Assembly (NCBI GenBank): GCA_025267735.1
Contig: CM046297.1
Coordinates: 12,460,515-12,524,514 of the forward strand
Origin: Mactra quadrangularis
Taxonomy: Eukaryota; Mollusca; Bivalvia; Venerida; Mactridae
DNA: 64,000 nucleotides
Direction of reading: 5' to 3'
The notes beneath the pieces were generated by a model. The model saw nothing but the letters and a program-made list of their open reading frames with translations, was not told the origin of the DNA and did not search any database. A program made the position numbers and the translations under genes. Each line of letters opens with the position of its first letter. The stretch's first letter is position 1. Of the stretch, positions 41,738 through 56,800 are shown piece by piece.

Positions 41738-41839
41738 ATGTCTTATAAGAAATTTTACAGTGTTTGTAAAAAACTTGCTATACCAGGATTAGCACTGGGT
41801 GGAGGTGTTGTGATATGGCACTATACAAGTTCAAGAAAA
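41738..41839 (+). CDS. GPD2: GPD2 exon 1: start and N-terminal anchor
   Basis: 34 codons. [17 protein letters not shown] then [17 protein letters not shown]: basic start, Gly-rich hydrophobic stretch, basic end, as in other GPD2 targeting/anchor segments. This is the first ATG after the acceptor at 41699; the ATG at 41708 is followed at once by TGA (ATGAGA in another frame) and is not used for this frame. Donor AAA|GTAAGT. Confidence 0.9.
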
Positions 41840-44800
41840 GTAAGTTTATATTATATAAAGTGTTGTTTGACATATTGTCTTATCTTAGTACTAAACAAGC
41901 ATTGGTAAAAGCATGTTAATTTCAATTTAGACTTTTATGTTTATATGGAGTTGCTTGAAACAGTTGGTAAAAGTTCAAGTCAAATGTTAATTGTGATGGT
42001 TATTATAATTTTTACTCTAGGCCTATATTTCCCTTTTCAAATAACTAAGTTTCATGAATACAATATTAGGGGAGATCAACTTTCAGCCAAAGTTTTGCTT
42101 TTGCAGTTTTAAACAGAATTAAAGTTATTTTGGGAGTTTCTACCCAAATTATGGTAGTCAAGACAGTACACAATATTGGAAAATTCTGGTGACATGGGGT
42201 AGGGGTTACACAACCCATATCCCCACTTGTGTTTGATATGCCATGGTTTTATTAAAAGATATTTGTTTTGTTAACACTTTTAGATATGTTTGTTTTACAG
42301 TCACTTGCAGCAGTATCTAATCAACCAGATCAAGATGTTTACAGATGGGCACCTTTACCTACTAGAGAACAACATTTTGAGAGTCTTAAACAAACAGAAT
42401 ATGATGTTCTAGTGATAGGTGGTGGAGCTACTGGTTGTGGGGTGGCTCTAGATTCTGTCAGTAGAGGTTAGTATAGGGTGGTTTAAGATTCTGTCAGTAG
42501 GGTGTCCCGTGTCGTTAACAATTGCGTTTAAGTTTTCAATTTAACATTATACTTCTGCCATTTATCGTCAGATCTTTATGAAACTTCATACTATGATAAC
42601 ATACCATGTAATGAACAGAATTAAAAAGTAACCACAACTCTACCTGGCTTTATTATGGATAATTTCCCTTTGTAATTTTTGTGTTAAAGTTTTTAAATCC
42701 GGCTTTAATGTGGTTTTCACATTACATTTCTTGTTAGAATATACAATGTAAGTTGAATTATCTGTGTAAAATAACATTATGTATTAAATATTAGAGGCAA
42801 AATTGGAACAATATACTACACTTTACATGCAGTACCCACAAAAAGTTTGGAGACAAAAGAAATTTACTACAATTTTTGAATTTTGATGATCATTTTTGTA
42901 GAATCATTATATTTAATTTATTTAAGTATGGTTTGTGATAAAAATGAAAACAATTTTCCTGAATACAACACATATATAAAATTTAGCATCTGACTTCATA
43001 AAGCCCCCAAAACCATGTTTATGGTCATCATTTACCATAAAGCTTTTATGCTATTTTTGTAGTCTTAATTACATTTATAATGATAACCAAATAACCAACA
43101 AAAAAATAAAGCAAAGCAAAGCTAAAAGGGATTTCAATATAAACAGTTATCAAATTTTAGGTAAAAGTTGGCCTACAAAGTGAAAATGTCTCCAAACTTT
43201 TGGTGGGTACTGTATTTGACCGTCTATAACTGAAATTCCTTAAGAGCTCATAACCATGGTTAAGCTTTTTCCAGAATCAAAAAAAGCATTTGTGTAAATT
43301 CATGTGAACAGTCCTGTATATTTATATTGTAGGTTTAAAGACAGCTATGGTAGAAATGTATGATTTTGGATCAGGTACATCAAGTCGTAGTACAAAGTTA
43401 ATACATGGTGGTGTAAGATATCTACAGAAAGCTGTCTTCAATTTAGACATAGAACAGGTTGGTTACACTACTCAGGGCTTGATATAAACAGTTTTTATCA
43501 GGAATCCTCAATGAAATCTCCTGCAGTTTACTCAGAGATTCCTTCATAAAGTGAGGGATTTCTACAATAAAAGTAAAAGTTTTGGATACAGAGTTACAGT
43601 CAGAAATTGTGATAAACAATTAGTGGAAACTTAAATTTATGTAAAAATAGGGCTATTTTATGTAATGTAAATGTACAATGTAATTACATAAAATAAATTT
43701 CTCTAAAGAAATCTTTGTGGTCACTAGGTATTCAATCTTCATAAACACATATCCTATAGACCATTGTCATAAAATTGAAGTGTTGGAAAGCAAAGAATTT
43801 TACATCAGGTTTTAATCAGATTGCCAAGTCATAAGTTTTGTGCTTAGCAAGTCATAAAATTTCCAGTGATTCCTCTTTTCATATGAAAAAAGGTAAACTT
43901 ATGTGTTTCTTAATATTCTATTTTTTTATATATTTCAGTATAGAATGGTAAAGGAAGCGCTGGCAGAACGTGCTAACTTAATAGATATAGCTCCACATTT
44001 AGCTTACTCATTTCCTATTATGTTACCAGTATATAAGTAAGTTCATAGTTTATTGTGAATTTGAACATACCCTCCTCGTCAATCCCCGTAATCACATATC
44101 CTATTGACTTTTGTCTTATAGGATCTCTTAGGGTTGCTCTAAGGTTTGCTCCGAGGTTTGATGACCTTTGTGTCAACCAATCAATGCATAGCTTTCATCA
44201 AGTTACTAAACATAATGATTGCGTTATGAATATTATATTGAGAAAAGGTCACCTAAACATGACCCTCATAACGAAACAGCCAGATCTTAATTAGTGAGTT
44301 GGCGAGCGTAGAATTTTAGATCAGGTTTTAATCAGATTGCCTTCTTGTTGGCTATGTTGTGATCTTCAATCAATATAATTGTAATGCTCAACTCGAGATA
44401 ATGGCCCTTAAAGATCCTTACGGTCATACTTTTTGAAATTTAGAGTTTTCCTATTACGAAGGTGGTAACTCTGTTCTTTCTAAAAATGTGTTATTTATTG
44501 AATTACCTCAAGTCATAACATTGCTATGGAGATGGGAATTTGACCAAAAATCTAAGAAAGTAAATGACCTCATATGTGACGTCACTTTAAAGGACCATCA
44601 TACCATCTTAAGTCCTGACTTTTCAACATGAAACAGTCAAACTTTTTTTAAGCTTGGCATCATATTTGCATTTCAATTTAGTGAGTGAATTTAGAAAAAG
44701 TTGAACTGTTTCAAAATTGTCATTGCTACCTTCCTAATGATTTCTTTGAAATATCCAATTAGAAGTTTTAATTTGAAAGCAAAAATGGTCAGACTACAGT

Positions 44801-47800
44801 AAATTTGTAATTTGTTTATTCCAGGTACTGGCAAGTTCCATACTACTGGGCTGGGATCAAAGCTTATGATTTGGTAGCAGGAAAACAGAGACTTAAACCA
44901 AGTTATTTTTTATCTAAAAAGAAAGCACTAGAAATATTTCCAATGTTAAAGAAAGAAAAATTGGTTGGAGCACTTGTGTATTATGATGGTTGGTATTGTT
45001 TGTTGTTTTATCTTCAGCAATCTTTATAGCTCTCTCAGTTGCACTCCTGATGGTTGGTCCAGGGGTCATGGGTTTGATTCCTGAGAACAACCTATGTACT
45101 TCATGGATTTTGGTCATGAAATAGACTATGTATCTGGAATTCAAACAATTAGTATTTTCCCTGCTATACAACAAACTTTCACCCGTACAATGAAAATATA
45201 TGTACATGTACAAATAATAAGGGAATTTATTCCCTCTTTCGTGCTTTTCAACAATAATGTGTAAAATAACATGGAAAAAACCATTCTTCGGAGTTCTGAA
45301 TTAAGTCTTTTCTTTCTATGACTATTCTACCTATTACTGCTATAATCAGAAAGGCAGTTGTCTACCTCAGGCACAGATATGTGCTTTACATTGGTTAAAA
45401 ATGTGGGTCTAGAAAACATGGGCTTATGTCAGGACAAATATAAAATTATATTTAGCCGGATTTTTTCAATGAAAAAAATTGGCTTATAGTGTGGCAAAAC
45501 CCGGGCAGGCCGGTGGGCGGGCGTCCGGTGTTGTTTACAATTGTGTTAAAGATTTTTCTTTACCATATATTTCTGCCATTTATTGTCAGATCTTTATGAA
45601 ACTTCATACAATGATAACATACCATGTGATGGACAGAATTAGAAAGTAACCACAGTTCTACCTGGCTTTATTATGGATTATTTCCCTTTGTAATTTTTGT
45701 GTTAAAGTTTTTAATATGTTCGATATCTTTGCCATTTATTGTCAGATCTTGATGAAAGTCCGGCTTTAATGTGGTTTCCACATTATATTTCTTGTTTTTC
45801 TTGTAGGTCAACATGATGATGCTAGAATGAATATATCACTAGCTATATCCACAGCTAGACATGGTGCCACTGTTGCAAATTATACACAAGTTGTAGAATT
45901 ACTTAGAACAACTGATGCTGATGGTAACACTAAAGTATGTGGTGCTAAAATAAAAGATAGATTAACTAGTAAGTGTACTGTATATTTAATATTCTTGTAT
46001 GCTGATTGGAGTTCATTCTATACATAGACAATGTAAACATCTTTATAACTAGACACACAACTTTTTGCACAAATCAGCTATTTGGCTAGGCACAGATTAT
46101 AGTTTGGCGTATGAACACAAAATTGTTGTATATTTTCTTTTTTTTAATACAATCGTTATTAAATTGCAAAATAAATGATGGCTTATAACTACAGGAATAT
46201 CAATCCATAGAAAAAAAGTAGTTTGAAACCTCAATGGGTATCTGCTCATAGTCACACCATGTATTCTACTCAGGGACTCGGGTAGACAGCAAATGGCTAG
46301 ATCTTCTTACATCTGACCTCCATGTAACCCTGTCAATATATTTATTTGTATTGTAAACAGGCCTCCGGCCTATACACAACAATGTGAATTTACAAAATAA
46401 CACGGAAATCAATATTATATTGAGTAATTTTAATCATAAAAACATATTCAATATGTTCAGTACAGTTGAATGAGGAAATAACAGTAAATGTTGAACCCTA
46501 ATGTGACACACTCTAAATCTATAATCTTGTCTTGTATTTACAGATAAAGAGTATGTAGTAAAAGCTAAATGTGTAATCAATGCTACAGGACCCTATACTG
46601 ATTCTATAAGAACTATGGGAAGTCCAGAAACCAAGAAGATATGTCAACCTAGTTCTGGTGTACATGTAGTGTTACCTGATTATTACAGGTATGGGATTTC
46701 TGGGACGTTAGTCTAATGGCAAAATTCATAAAGACAGATGTTGGATAGTTTTGTGCTTCACAAGTCCAAGGTTGCCCGCCAGACTGTAGTAACTTGCTCT
46801 TTTACACAATGCATTTACTACAGTCTTGCAGGCAACCCTCGAAGCGATAGTCTCTAGATGTTGTTAAATTAAACTGTCAGTGATGCATACATTAACCCTG
46901 CTGAGTTAAATACTAACTACAGACTGAAGTTTTATCAGTACTGTTAACAATCATCTTAAAACATGGCAGACCAACTGACAAATCCTGTAAAAAAAAGAAG
47001 GTCCGTCTTCTAGATCTGCAGGTTAACAGAATCCCCCTTTTCGTCAAAAATTTTGATCTTATTTACACAATGTTCAATTTATCAAAATATGTTTAATGTC
47101 TTCAGTCCTGTAAGGTTTAGTTTGGTCCCCTGTAAAATTTTGGTCTTTACAGGACCTATTGTCCAGGAATAAACTGTTGAGTTTCGTGGTGACTGACTGT
47201 TAAAATAAAATATCTAGGAAGATTAACTAGATGCCATAAATATTTGTAAATAATGTTAAGTGCATAAAATCAAAATAATGATAAATAAGTTTCCTTCAAT
47301 TTTAAGGTATTTATGTGCTAACTTTCACTGGGTGACTACTAGTATTGCATAAGGCAAAAAAACAGAAATTTATGTTAATTGATGAAGGACATTCACTTTT
47401 TTATGCTATTAAAAACAAAATATACACTGCGCCTACTAGACAAAATGGCATATCTAGATGGCAAGACGGCCTAACGAGATTGTAAAGTTGGAAATAAAGC
47501 AAAAAAGATTAAAACCACTGTAATGAAACATAAATCAATAATACAGTATATATTTCAGTCCTAACAATATGGGTCTACTAGATCCTTCAACAAGTGATGG
47601 GAGAATTATATTCTTTCTACCATGGCAAAATGTCACACTTGCAGGTAAGTCTAAATACATGTACTAAAATGTACTTTAAATTTGCTTAGTGATCATTGTA
47701 TAGCAGAGTAGTAGGGCACTGCACAATGCCTTCTTACTCTCCCTTTGTCCCCTTTTTGCTCATCCCTATGTTAAAACAATTACTTTTAAACAATAACTCT

Positions 47801-50800
47801 CTGATGCACCTTGCCCCTTTTCTCTGCCTCTGTGCCTTTTTCTATTTTCAATAATAATCATCATTGCTTTTTAGGTTATCTTATAATCAATTTTAGCTAA
47901 AGTGTTGTGGACAAAATTCCTGGTTAATCCGAAGGTATTTTTGTTGCTATAGATAGTGACACAAAGGGTTTGATTGTGACTTAGGGCGATTAAACTTTAG
48001 AAAACTCATTTGTAGTTAGACTACTATTTTTCAATATTTATTGTGATTTGGAGGAATTTTAACATTTGATCATTAGACTTACTTGAATTGAAGGGGGTCT
48101 GTGTGTTTTTTGTATGATTAAATGTTTTGCAGCTGGTCATAAAATATGTTGATAAATCTGCAAGCAATGGATAAAAAAAAGGACCCAAAGGCAATGACTA
48201 TATGTGATATTTATTAATACTTATCTATTTATATTGGCTTATAAATCCATTATTAAATCATAATAATAAAACTCTGAATACTGAGTTGAGAACTATGTAC
48301 AAACGTATATGTAAACGCTGATGTCAAATTTTATAGTTTCTATATCTTATGTTATAATATGTACATGTATACATGTATGAAATTATTGAATATGTATGTA
48401 TATCATGTCATGTGTCAGAGGTCAGTGGCGTATATCTCAATAAACATACTTGTATTTGAAAACTGGTATATATATTACAGGGACCACAGACAATGCATGT
48501 GATTTAACTTTTCAACCAGCCCCAACAGAAAATGAAATACAGTTTATATTAAATGAAGTAAGAAATTATCTACATCCAGATGTTGAAGGTTGGTTTCAAT
48601 AATAATTAATATATGCAATTAGACTTAGTTACATATAGGTGTTACATGTGTCCATATGGATGGCCTTTTTTTATAATCTCACTGCTAGTTGTGGTGGGGG
48701 CTATATAGGAGTCACTTAGTCCTTCCGTGTGTTTTACATTAGAGCTGTCAGGATATACCGGTATATTGCAATATGCAGCTGCGGCAATAGGTACCGCTGT
48801 GCGATTTTAACGTACTGGTATTTGGTGATATTTTTATTTCATTGGAAAATTTTCCCTTCACAAAATAAATGTTTTTACATTGTTCATTCCGTCTAACAGT
48901 AAGTTACAAGAATTTAACTGATTGGGGCGCGTCACAGTCGTAAATGACGGTAAATACTTAAAGAGGCTAGATTCTTACAGTAGCTGCATGTAAGATTTGC
49001 AATGTTTCTGTTAAATACAGTGGAGGCACATCAAATCTAAAAGCCCACAAAATATCATGGTACGTATTGCAATACGATGCCAGCGTATTGCAATATATCG
49101 TGACAGCCCTATTTTCCATCTATCCGTTCTAAAACTTCATCATGGGTTGATGGATTTCTTAAATACTTCAAATAAATGTTAACCTTTCATTAAGTGTTGT
49201 GTTAATACTTCAAAGGGCGTGACCAATAAATTTTGTTGAAGGTCAAATGGCTGTCCCCTTCAACATGTTGGCAGGTTGGGGTATTTATCACTTCTGTGAA
49301 AGCTGTAGTTTTCTTTCATCTTGGAGTCAAATTGATCATAATGTGTTATGTGCCTTCCTTGCTATGACTTATTAAAATGTATGAGTGCAGAAAAGGGCAT
49401 TTACACCTGTAGCTAGTCCACTCTTGTTATTATGTTTTCTGAGCTTACTCGATAGATTAAAACATAAATTTTCTCAAAAACTAATAAGTGTCCTTTATTT
49501 ATTGGAAGCCTCTATTAATGACACCTTACTGATATACCTTGCAGGGCTGGCGAAATCAAACGTCCATATTGTCCCAAGGCAAGTACAGACAAGTCCATTT
49601 CTCAATAATTTTATTCTATAATGTCCAAGAACAGACAAGTAAACAATCTTAAGATTTCGCCGGCCCTGCCTTGAAAAAGTTACAAGTGCAGGGCTAGACA
49701 TTAGAGGTCAACCCATTACTCCTGAAACCTGTATTCAGGTTTTGGTGTTTTTGTTAACTGCCAGTAAACATTTGTTTCCGGCCAAAAAAATATATGTCTG
49801 GTTCTCCAACTGGGCAACCTAGTTTGATATTAATGCTGAGCTCTGATGTGTCTATGAATTATTAATTTCCATGTTATATTTATATATTACAGTAAGAAGA
49901 GGTGATGTATTATCAGCCTGGTGTGGTATACGTCCACTAGTTAGCGATCCTAATAAATCTGATACACAGAGTATAGCTAGAAATCATATTATAGAAGTAT
50001 CCAATGATAAACTTATTACTATAGCAGGTAAGTAAACTTATTACTATAGCAGGTAACTAAACTTATTACTATAGCAGGTAAGTAAGCTTATTACTGTAGC
50101 AGGTAAGTAAACTTATTACTATAGCAGGTAAGTAAACTTATTACTGTAGCAGGTAAGTAAACTCATTACTATAGCAGGTAAGTAAACTTATTACTATAGC
50201 AGGTAAGTAAACTTATTACTCTAGCAGGTAAGTAAACTTATTACTATAGCAGGTTTGTTTGTCTTTATCTGGATTATTAGGACTTTAAACTTAGTAAAAC
50301 TTCTTTTTCCCAAGTAACACAATGTGAAACAATCATTGCGTTAACTTTTATTTTTTTCTTGCCCTAGTCTGATTGAATATTTTATACATTAAAACAAAAA
50401 AATTATTAACTTGCTACTCTATTTTAAATTAGAAATTTCCGTTGTGATATTAATCAGTTTTTGCAATAATAATAGCTGCAGATTTAAAAGGAAATATCAT
50501 AATTCATTTTTGCCCCTGTCATGTTTTTCTGTTAAAATTTTGTAAATTTATTCAATATGAGTTATGACAAAGGATCGAGAGGTCATAGGTTTGATTTCCA
50601 GGCAGGACAAACTTTAGTAGAGTTTGGTCATGAAATAATTTCTGCAGTCATTCTCTTTCTTACTACTGTTTCAAAATTATGTTTGTGAGTCATTTATGCA
50701 CCTGTTGACTTGTTTTATGCTAAATTCTGAGATTTAGCCTTTTCATGAACGGTAGGTTGACTGACTGCCATGTTGTGACCTAATGACCTAAACAATGTGT

Positions 50801-53800
50801 TGCTATGATGTTTAACCCTACCAAAAGAAAAAATAACTGACCAAAGTTTTTCTTAAGTTGTTTTCCCTATCAGCTGTTTTCTGATTTCATGTTATTTTAT
50901 CACAGGTGGTAAATGGACGACATATCGTCATATGGCCGAGGAAACAATTGATAAGGCTGTAAAAGAATGTAACCTAGAACCTACATCTGGATGTAAAACT
51001 AAAGGTTTGCTATTGGACGGAGCTCATGGATGGTCACCTACATTATTTATTAGACTTGTACAAGATTTTGGTTTAGAAAATGAGGTAACACTATTTTTAT
51101 AAGTAGGGAAATTACTATTTTGACCCATGTCAACAACAGCCACCTGTCAACTATAACCTCACCAAAATGATCCATCATGTTGCTGTTCTAATGATTGCTT
51201 TCCTTCCAACAGCCGGTAGAGAATGATGGTACTGTCAACTGTCAGGAATTGATTACTGGGCTGAATATCTAATACTTAATAAATAAATCAGAAAAAATAC
51301 AACAATTTTTTGTTTTTACTGTGAATTATTTCCTGTGTGGATTCAAATCATCAATAACTGTGATGAATAATGTCTAAGTATACTGATGTTTTCATTCTAT
51401 TTGGTTATACCAGCTGTTACAGAGACGGTTTACTGTACGATCATTTATTTCTTAAATAGTTAATAGATTACAGGGGAATGCTAAACCTGTGCATGTGAAT
51501 ATAATATATTTTTGAGTCAGGGTTTGGTCTAAATTTTGAATACTGAGCGAATGACAATGTGGTAAAAAGCTGGGTATCCACTCTCTGAGACGATGAATTT
51601 GAATTAGTCAGAATGTTCATCACTTGAGTATCTCGGATGAGTCTAAGAACTAGGCATATCTACTTTAGGAGTCAAGAGTTTTTTTGTCTTCAGTTATAGG
51701 ACCAACATGTTTTGTAACATTTTTGCTCCTTGTTTGTATATACACTGCCCTCCAAACGTTCCTTTACATATTCCCATTTTACATTGTACTATATAGAATT
51801 TCAAAAAGTTGTGAAGGCAGTTTATCGTGAAATGAATTTTTTTATATCAATACATTTTTCTTTTAGATGTAAAGTTACAAAAGTATCTCAGACTTGATAT
51901 TGGTTCATTGAGATACATTGACCGTAGTTTTAGAGGCTGGTAGACAACTTTTGCTTCAACTATAAAACTGACGTGTTAATTTGTTTTCATAGCTTAAATA
52001 ATGAATAAACTAAATAATGAAAATATTGATTCTTTAAGCTTGATCTTGAAAAAGTAGCCAGCCAATTAATGGTACTGTGAAGGAACTTTTTGTGGGCAGT
52101 GTACAGTTTATTCACATTTATCCTTTTTGCAGGTTGCCCAACATTTAGCTGGAACTTACGGTGATAAAGCTTTTAAGGTAGCTAAAATGGCAACATTAAC
52201 TGGTAAAAGATGGCCTGTAGTTGGTAGAAGATTACATGAAGAGTTTCCTTATCTTGAAGCTGAGGTTTGTTGATTTATCTGAACCCTTTACTTGTCTGGA
52301 CATAGACGAAAATTGGACATTTTATCTTGATGAGGCTTTTTCAAGATGCTCTTGTTTCTTTACTACTTGACTGACAGATATTCAACTTGGCCATGTGATT
52401 TCCTTAGCGATTGTCTTTTTAGCCCAGATTCCAGTTACCATGGCAAAGCTTTTGCAGAGCTGCGGGAAAATTGAATATTAACTCTTTTTCTTCCCAAACA
52501 ATTGCATTTTATTTCATTCAGTTATGTTTTCCTAAAATGAGATTTAAAGTGATAGTACTTTACAGAGACTAAAACCTTTTACATATAATCTTAAAAACAT
52601 CAAGATTATGCCAATTGACTGTTCTAGACTTGATTTATGAAGACTCCACTAAAGTAAGAATATACAGTACAACCTTTCTTGGACAACACCCACTGGAAGA
52701 TACCAAAGTGGGTTGCTATTCAGAGGTTGTTGGTCTGCAGAGTTTAAATTCAATTAAAAGCCAAAGTGAAGTATCAAAATGTGTTGTTGTGCAGAGGATT
52801 TGTTCTGTAGAGGGTGTTGCTCTGCAGTGGTTAGACTGTATCATGTTATAAATTTTTTGTAGGTAAGATATGCTGTGAGAGAGTATGCTTGTACTGCTAT
52901 AGATGTGATTGCACGTAGAACAAGACTAGCTTTCTGTAATGTACATGCTGCAGAAGAAGCTTTACCAAGAATTATAGAAATAATGGCAGAAGAATTAAAA
53001 TGGAACAAACAAAGACAACAGGTAATGTATGACTACAGTGACCTGTAAAAAAGTCATTGGGCTAATTCCCGATTTTAGCGTAAATCTATTCACATTTACC
53101 CATGAAATAAAAGATGAAAAACCATCGTCAAGAAAATTTAATTTTCATATAAATAAATAAATAATTTTGTGTATAAATGTAAAATAAGGGGTAATTATTT
53201 GTTAAAAACAGTTAACTTTAGATATGATTTCCATTTTTCATGTTTATGATAAATTGTGCTAAATGTTTAAAATGGACAAAATATTTTTATAAATCACTAA
53301 GGTCAAGTGAATTTTCATTTTCCTGTGCTTAATGAAGTTTGTTGTGAAACTGTTTATTAGCTGGATTTTTCAAAAAAAAAATGGCTGATAGTTTGACAAA
53401 ACATGGGCGGTCGGCCTGGCGGGCGTCCAGTGTAGTTACCAATTGTGTTTAAGTTTTTCTTTTCTATATATTTCTACCATTTATTGTCAAATCTTTATGA
53501 AATTTCATACAATGATAACATACCATGTGATGAATAGAATTAGAAAGTAACCACAACTCTGCCTGGCTTTATGATGGATTATTTTCCTTTGTAATTTTTG
53601 CATTTAAGTTTTTAAATCCAGCTTTAATGTGTTTTCCACATTACATTTCTTGTGTATTGATTATTTTGTAGGAAGAGATGACTCGTGCTAAGAACTTTTT
53701 AAGAAAAGAGATGGGACTAGATCTAGGACGTGCTGAGATTAACATGCCTATAAACTTTACTAAAGATGAGATCAACCAGTATGCTAAGAGATTTAAATCT

Positions 53801-56800
53801 TTAGATACTGACAATAAGGGATATATCACCGTAAATGATCTAAGAAAATATTTTAAGGTAGGTAGTCTGCCATGTTTTTTGGGTTTTTTTTTAAGGTGGG
53901 TAAACATCCTGTTTTGTGTTTATTCTTTCAAACACTTTGCTTTATGACTGATTGATAAAGGTTGCTAATTTTTAAGTCATTCTTACCTTTCATTGATTGA
54001 CAGAAATGGGCTCCAGTTAATGTTCAAAGAAAGTCTATGCTCATTCATTAAAACACCTACCTACATAGTGTAATGCAGGGCTCAAATTTAAGCTTGCATT
54101 CTCCAAAATGCGAGTGGATTTTGAAAATTTTCACGAGTTAAAATTGCTGCAAAAATAATTCTGTCTAAACTAATGAGGCTCAAATTAGCATTTTATATTG
54201 CATATATGCATAGTTACTATGTATGCCATTAAATTTGAAGAAAAAAAAGCCATCTTCTTCATTTTTGCAAGTCAAAAAAAAATAAACTCGCAAAAATTTG
54301 CAAGTCTATTTTTTTTTAATTCGAGTCCTGGTGTAATGGTTAAGTCACATACTTTAAAACACTTGATCCTCTAACTGATAGATGGTTGTGAGAATGAGTT
54401 CAGATACCAGTCTTAGCTGTTTATTTCAGAAAATTGGCCGTTGCTTTAAATGTATGGGAGGCTCTTAATGTATCTTAATTTACTATGAAAACATTATGGC
54501 CTTAGGTGAACTTGATTCCAGGACCACTGGTTCCATAAATCGACTCCACCATGTCGCCATAAAAATTAGCTTGAAGATAAGTGGTACAAGTCATATATTA
54601 TATCTCTACTATATGATTTATTGTGGCCTACTAAGTGAACATTTCTAACTTTTGGTGGGTCTCTATTACATGCTGTGATATCTCTACTACATGATTTATT
54701 GTGGTTGTTTATTTCAGAAAATTGGTGAACGTGTCACAGAGGATCAATTACATGATATACTAAATGAAGTCGATTTAAATAAGAATGCTCAAGTTGATTT
54801 AGGAGAATTCTTACAGGTATATTGTTTATATTTTATATAACATCATTACGTAAGGTGTGTAGATGTGTGTGGGTGTGTGTGCTCACTGGTGTATCCTGTC
54901 ATCTGTGAATTCTATTGTATAATTTAGTTTGTTTCTTAACACAAACTTAATCTTGTTGTTTTTTTCTAATTTTTTTTTACCTTAGTGTATATTCTAATGT
55001 TTTTGTTTATTAACTATTAATATGGATTCAGACTCTGGGATTATTATTTTAGGGGAAGGGGGGGGACAATTCGTTGATATTCAATATTTCAAAATACTGT
55101 AGGGTTGCACTTTATCTCTGGTGTGCAGCTTTATAACACAATATAACATTTATTTATAAAAACCTTGTTGCATTTTTTGGGGTGGCAAATTTAGTGAACA
55201 TTTGTGTCATAATTAACTAATTTAGAATTTAAGAATATAATCTTACCAGGGTCACTGCCAATAAGTTAATCAGCAAGTGTATCCTGTGATTGTTTTACTG
55301 CATCCAGACTTTGGTTTAATTCTATTATGCTATTGATTTGTTGAGCCCGCTGGGCTTGCTCAGTCGGTAGCTCACAAGTTGAGGGGTTGTAGATTCGATT
55401 CTAGGACAGGGCATACTTTCGTGGAGCTTGGTCATGAAATAATTTTCTATTCCTCCTACCACTGATTCTAAATCATGTAGGGCAGCAGTCAGTCACTGAC
55501 GAAAGCTTTCTGGAGATTTAGCCTTTCCAGGAACAGTGAGTTGGTGGACTAACCGCTATGATATAACCTATACAATGTGTTGCTACAAAAAATTTATTTG
55601 TTGTTCAACAATTGAAGTAAAAGACTCCTCGTGGAGATCAATAGACATAGATCACTAGCTTGATGACCAGGGACTTGTACTTATTTATTTTAGCTCAATT
55701 GTGAAACAAGTTCTTACAGCTTAGATTAACACTTTTGAGTCCACTTCCTGGTCCCCCAGTACGGAGCTAGTAGGATAAATGTTCTTGCACAAGGAAACAA
55801 CATGGTAGGTTTTAGATGGGATTCGAACCCTGGCTATCTGATGATAACCAGTTCAACGTTGTTACTGCTCAAGGACGCCCAGGTTAATAAGCTCACATGA
55901 TGAGCCTGTCATAGTTTGACATCTAGTCTGATAATAATGAATCTATTATTTTACATCAAACCATTATGAACCCGGGTTGGTAGGTGGGTTGGTAGGGCAG
56001 TTGGTAGCACGCCTGGATTCCAAATCTAGTGTTCCTAAGGGGGCACGGGTTCAAATCCCACCTGGGAGGTTATACCCTTGCATGAAAATTTGACAATAAT
56101 GTCAATTTTACTCCAGTAATAATGTATATGGAAAAGTTTATGGCATTGTCGAGGGGTGAGTACTGGTTATAGACAAGGGTCCAGGAAAGCTAGGTAAGGA
56201 GCGCTGGATGCCGTAAAATAACCTAAAAAATTGTGTTGACACAGCGTTAAACCTAGTATGAATAAATAAATCAAACCATTATGATAATATATATTTATAT
56301 ATAACAGTTAATGAGTTCATTAAAAACTCATCATGAGGAACATACAGATTCTAAGTTACCAGGAAAGAAACATAGAATGTTAGCTGATGCTTTACATAGA
56401 AGTAATTAATACATCTTGTTGACCTGTGTATAGTCCTTGGTAATAAATACTTGTTTGGTTTTCTTTCATTTTTGGTTTTCTTTCATTTTTGGTTTACTTG
56501 TTTGATTCTGTTTCATTCTTGCTTTGCTTTGTTTTTTATACTCCCAACACCATTAGTGATGGAGGCAATATTGGAATCTTTATGTTTTCGGGCAATAACT
56601 CAACCACAGATTGATATAGAGCAAATGTTCACCTTATTTAGACTGTTTGTCACCTGTAACAAAAGTGACGATACTTCAAAGGGCATGGCCAATTAATTGA
56701 ATCAAATGATCTTCCCTTTCGACATGGTGCCAGGTGTGATATTCATCACTACTGTGATAGTTCTACTTGTTTTTGTTTACTTTTGTTTCATAATTTTCTT

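Noticed and set aside
52615..52851. 78-residue frame in GPD2 intron 12
   Set aside because: Overlaps a degenerate repeat with recurring LQSLNS/VALQWL-type motifs; GPD2 exons 12 and 13 join in phase without it.
55345..55410. tRNA gene (A and B boxes present)
   Set aside because: No paired acceptor stem or anticodon arm, and the same head and body recur as a SINE; the same applies to 13010, 15221, 32930, 55840 and 55980.
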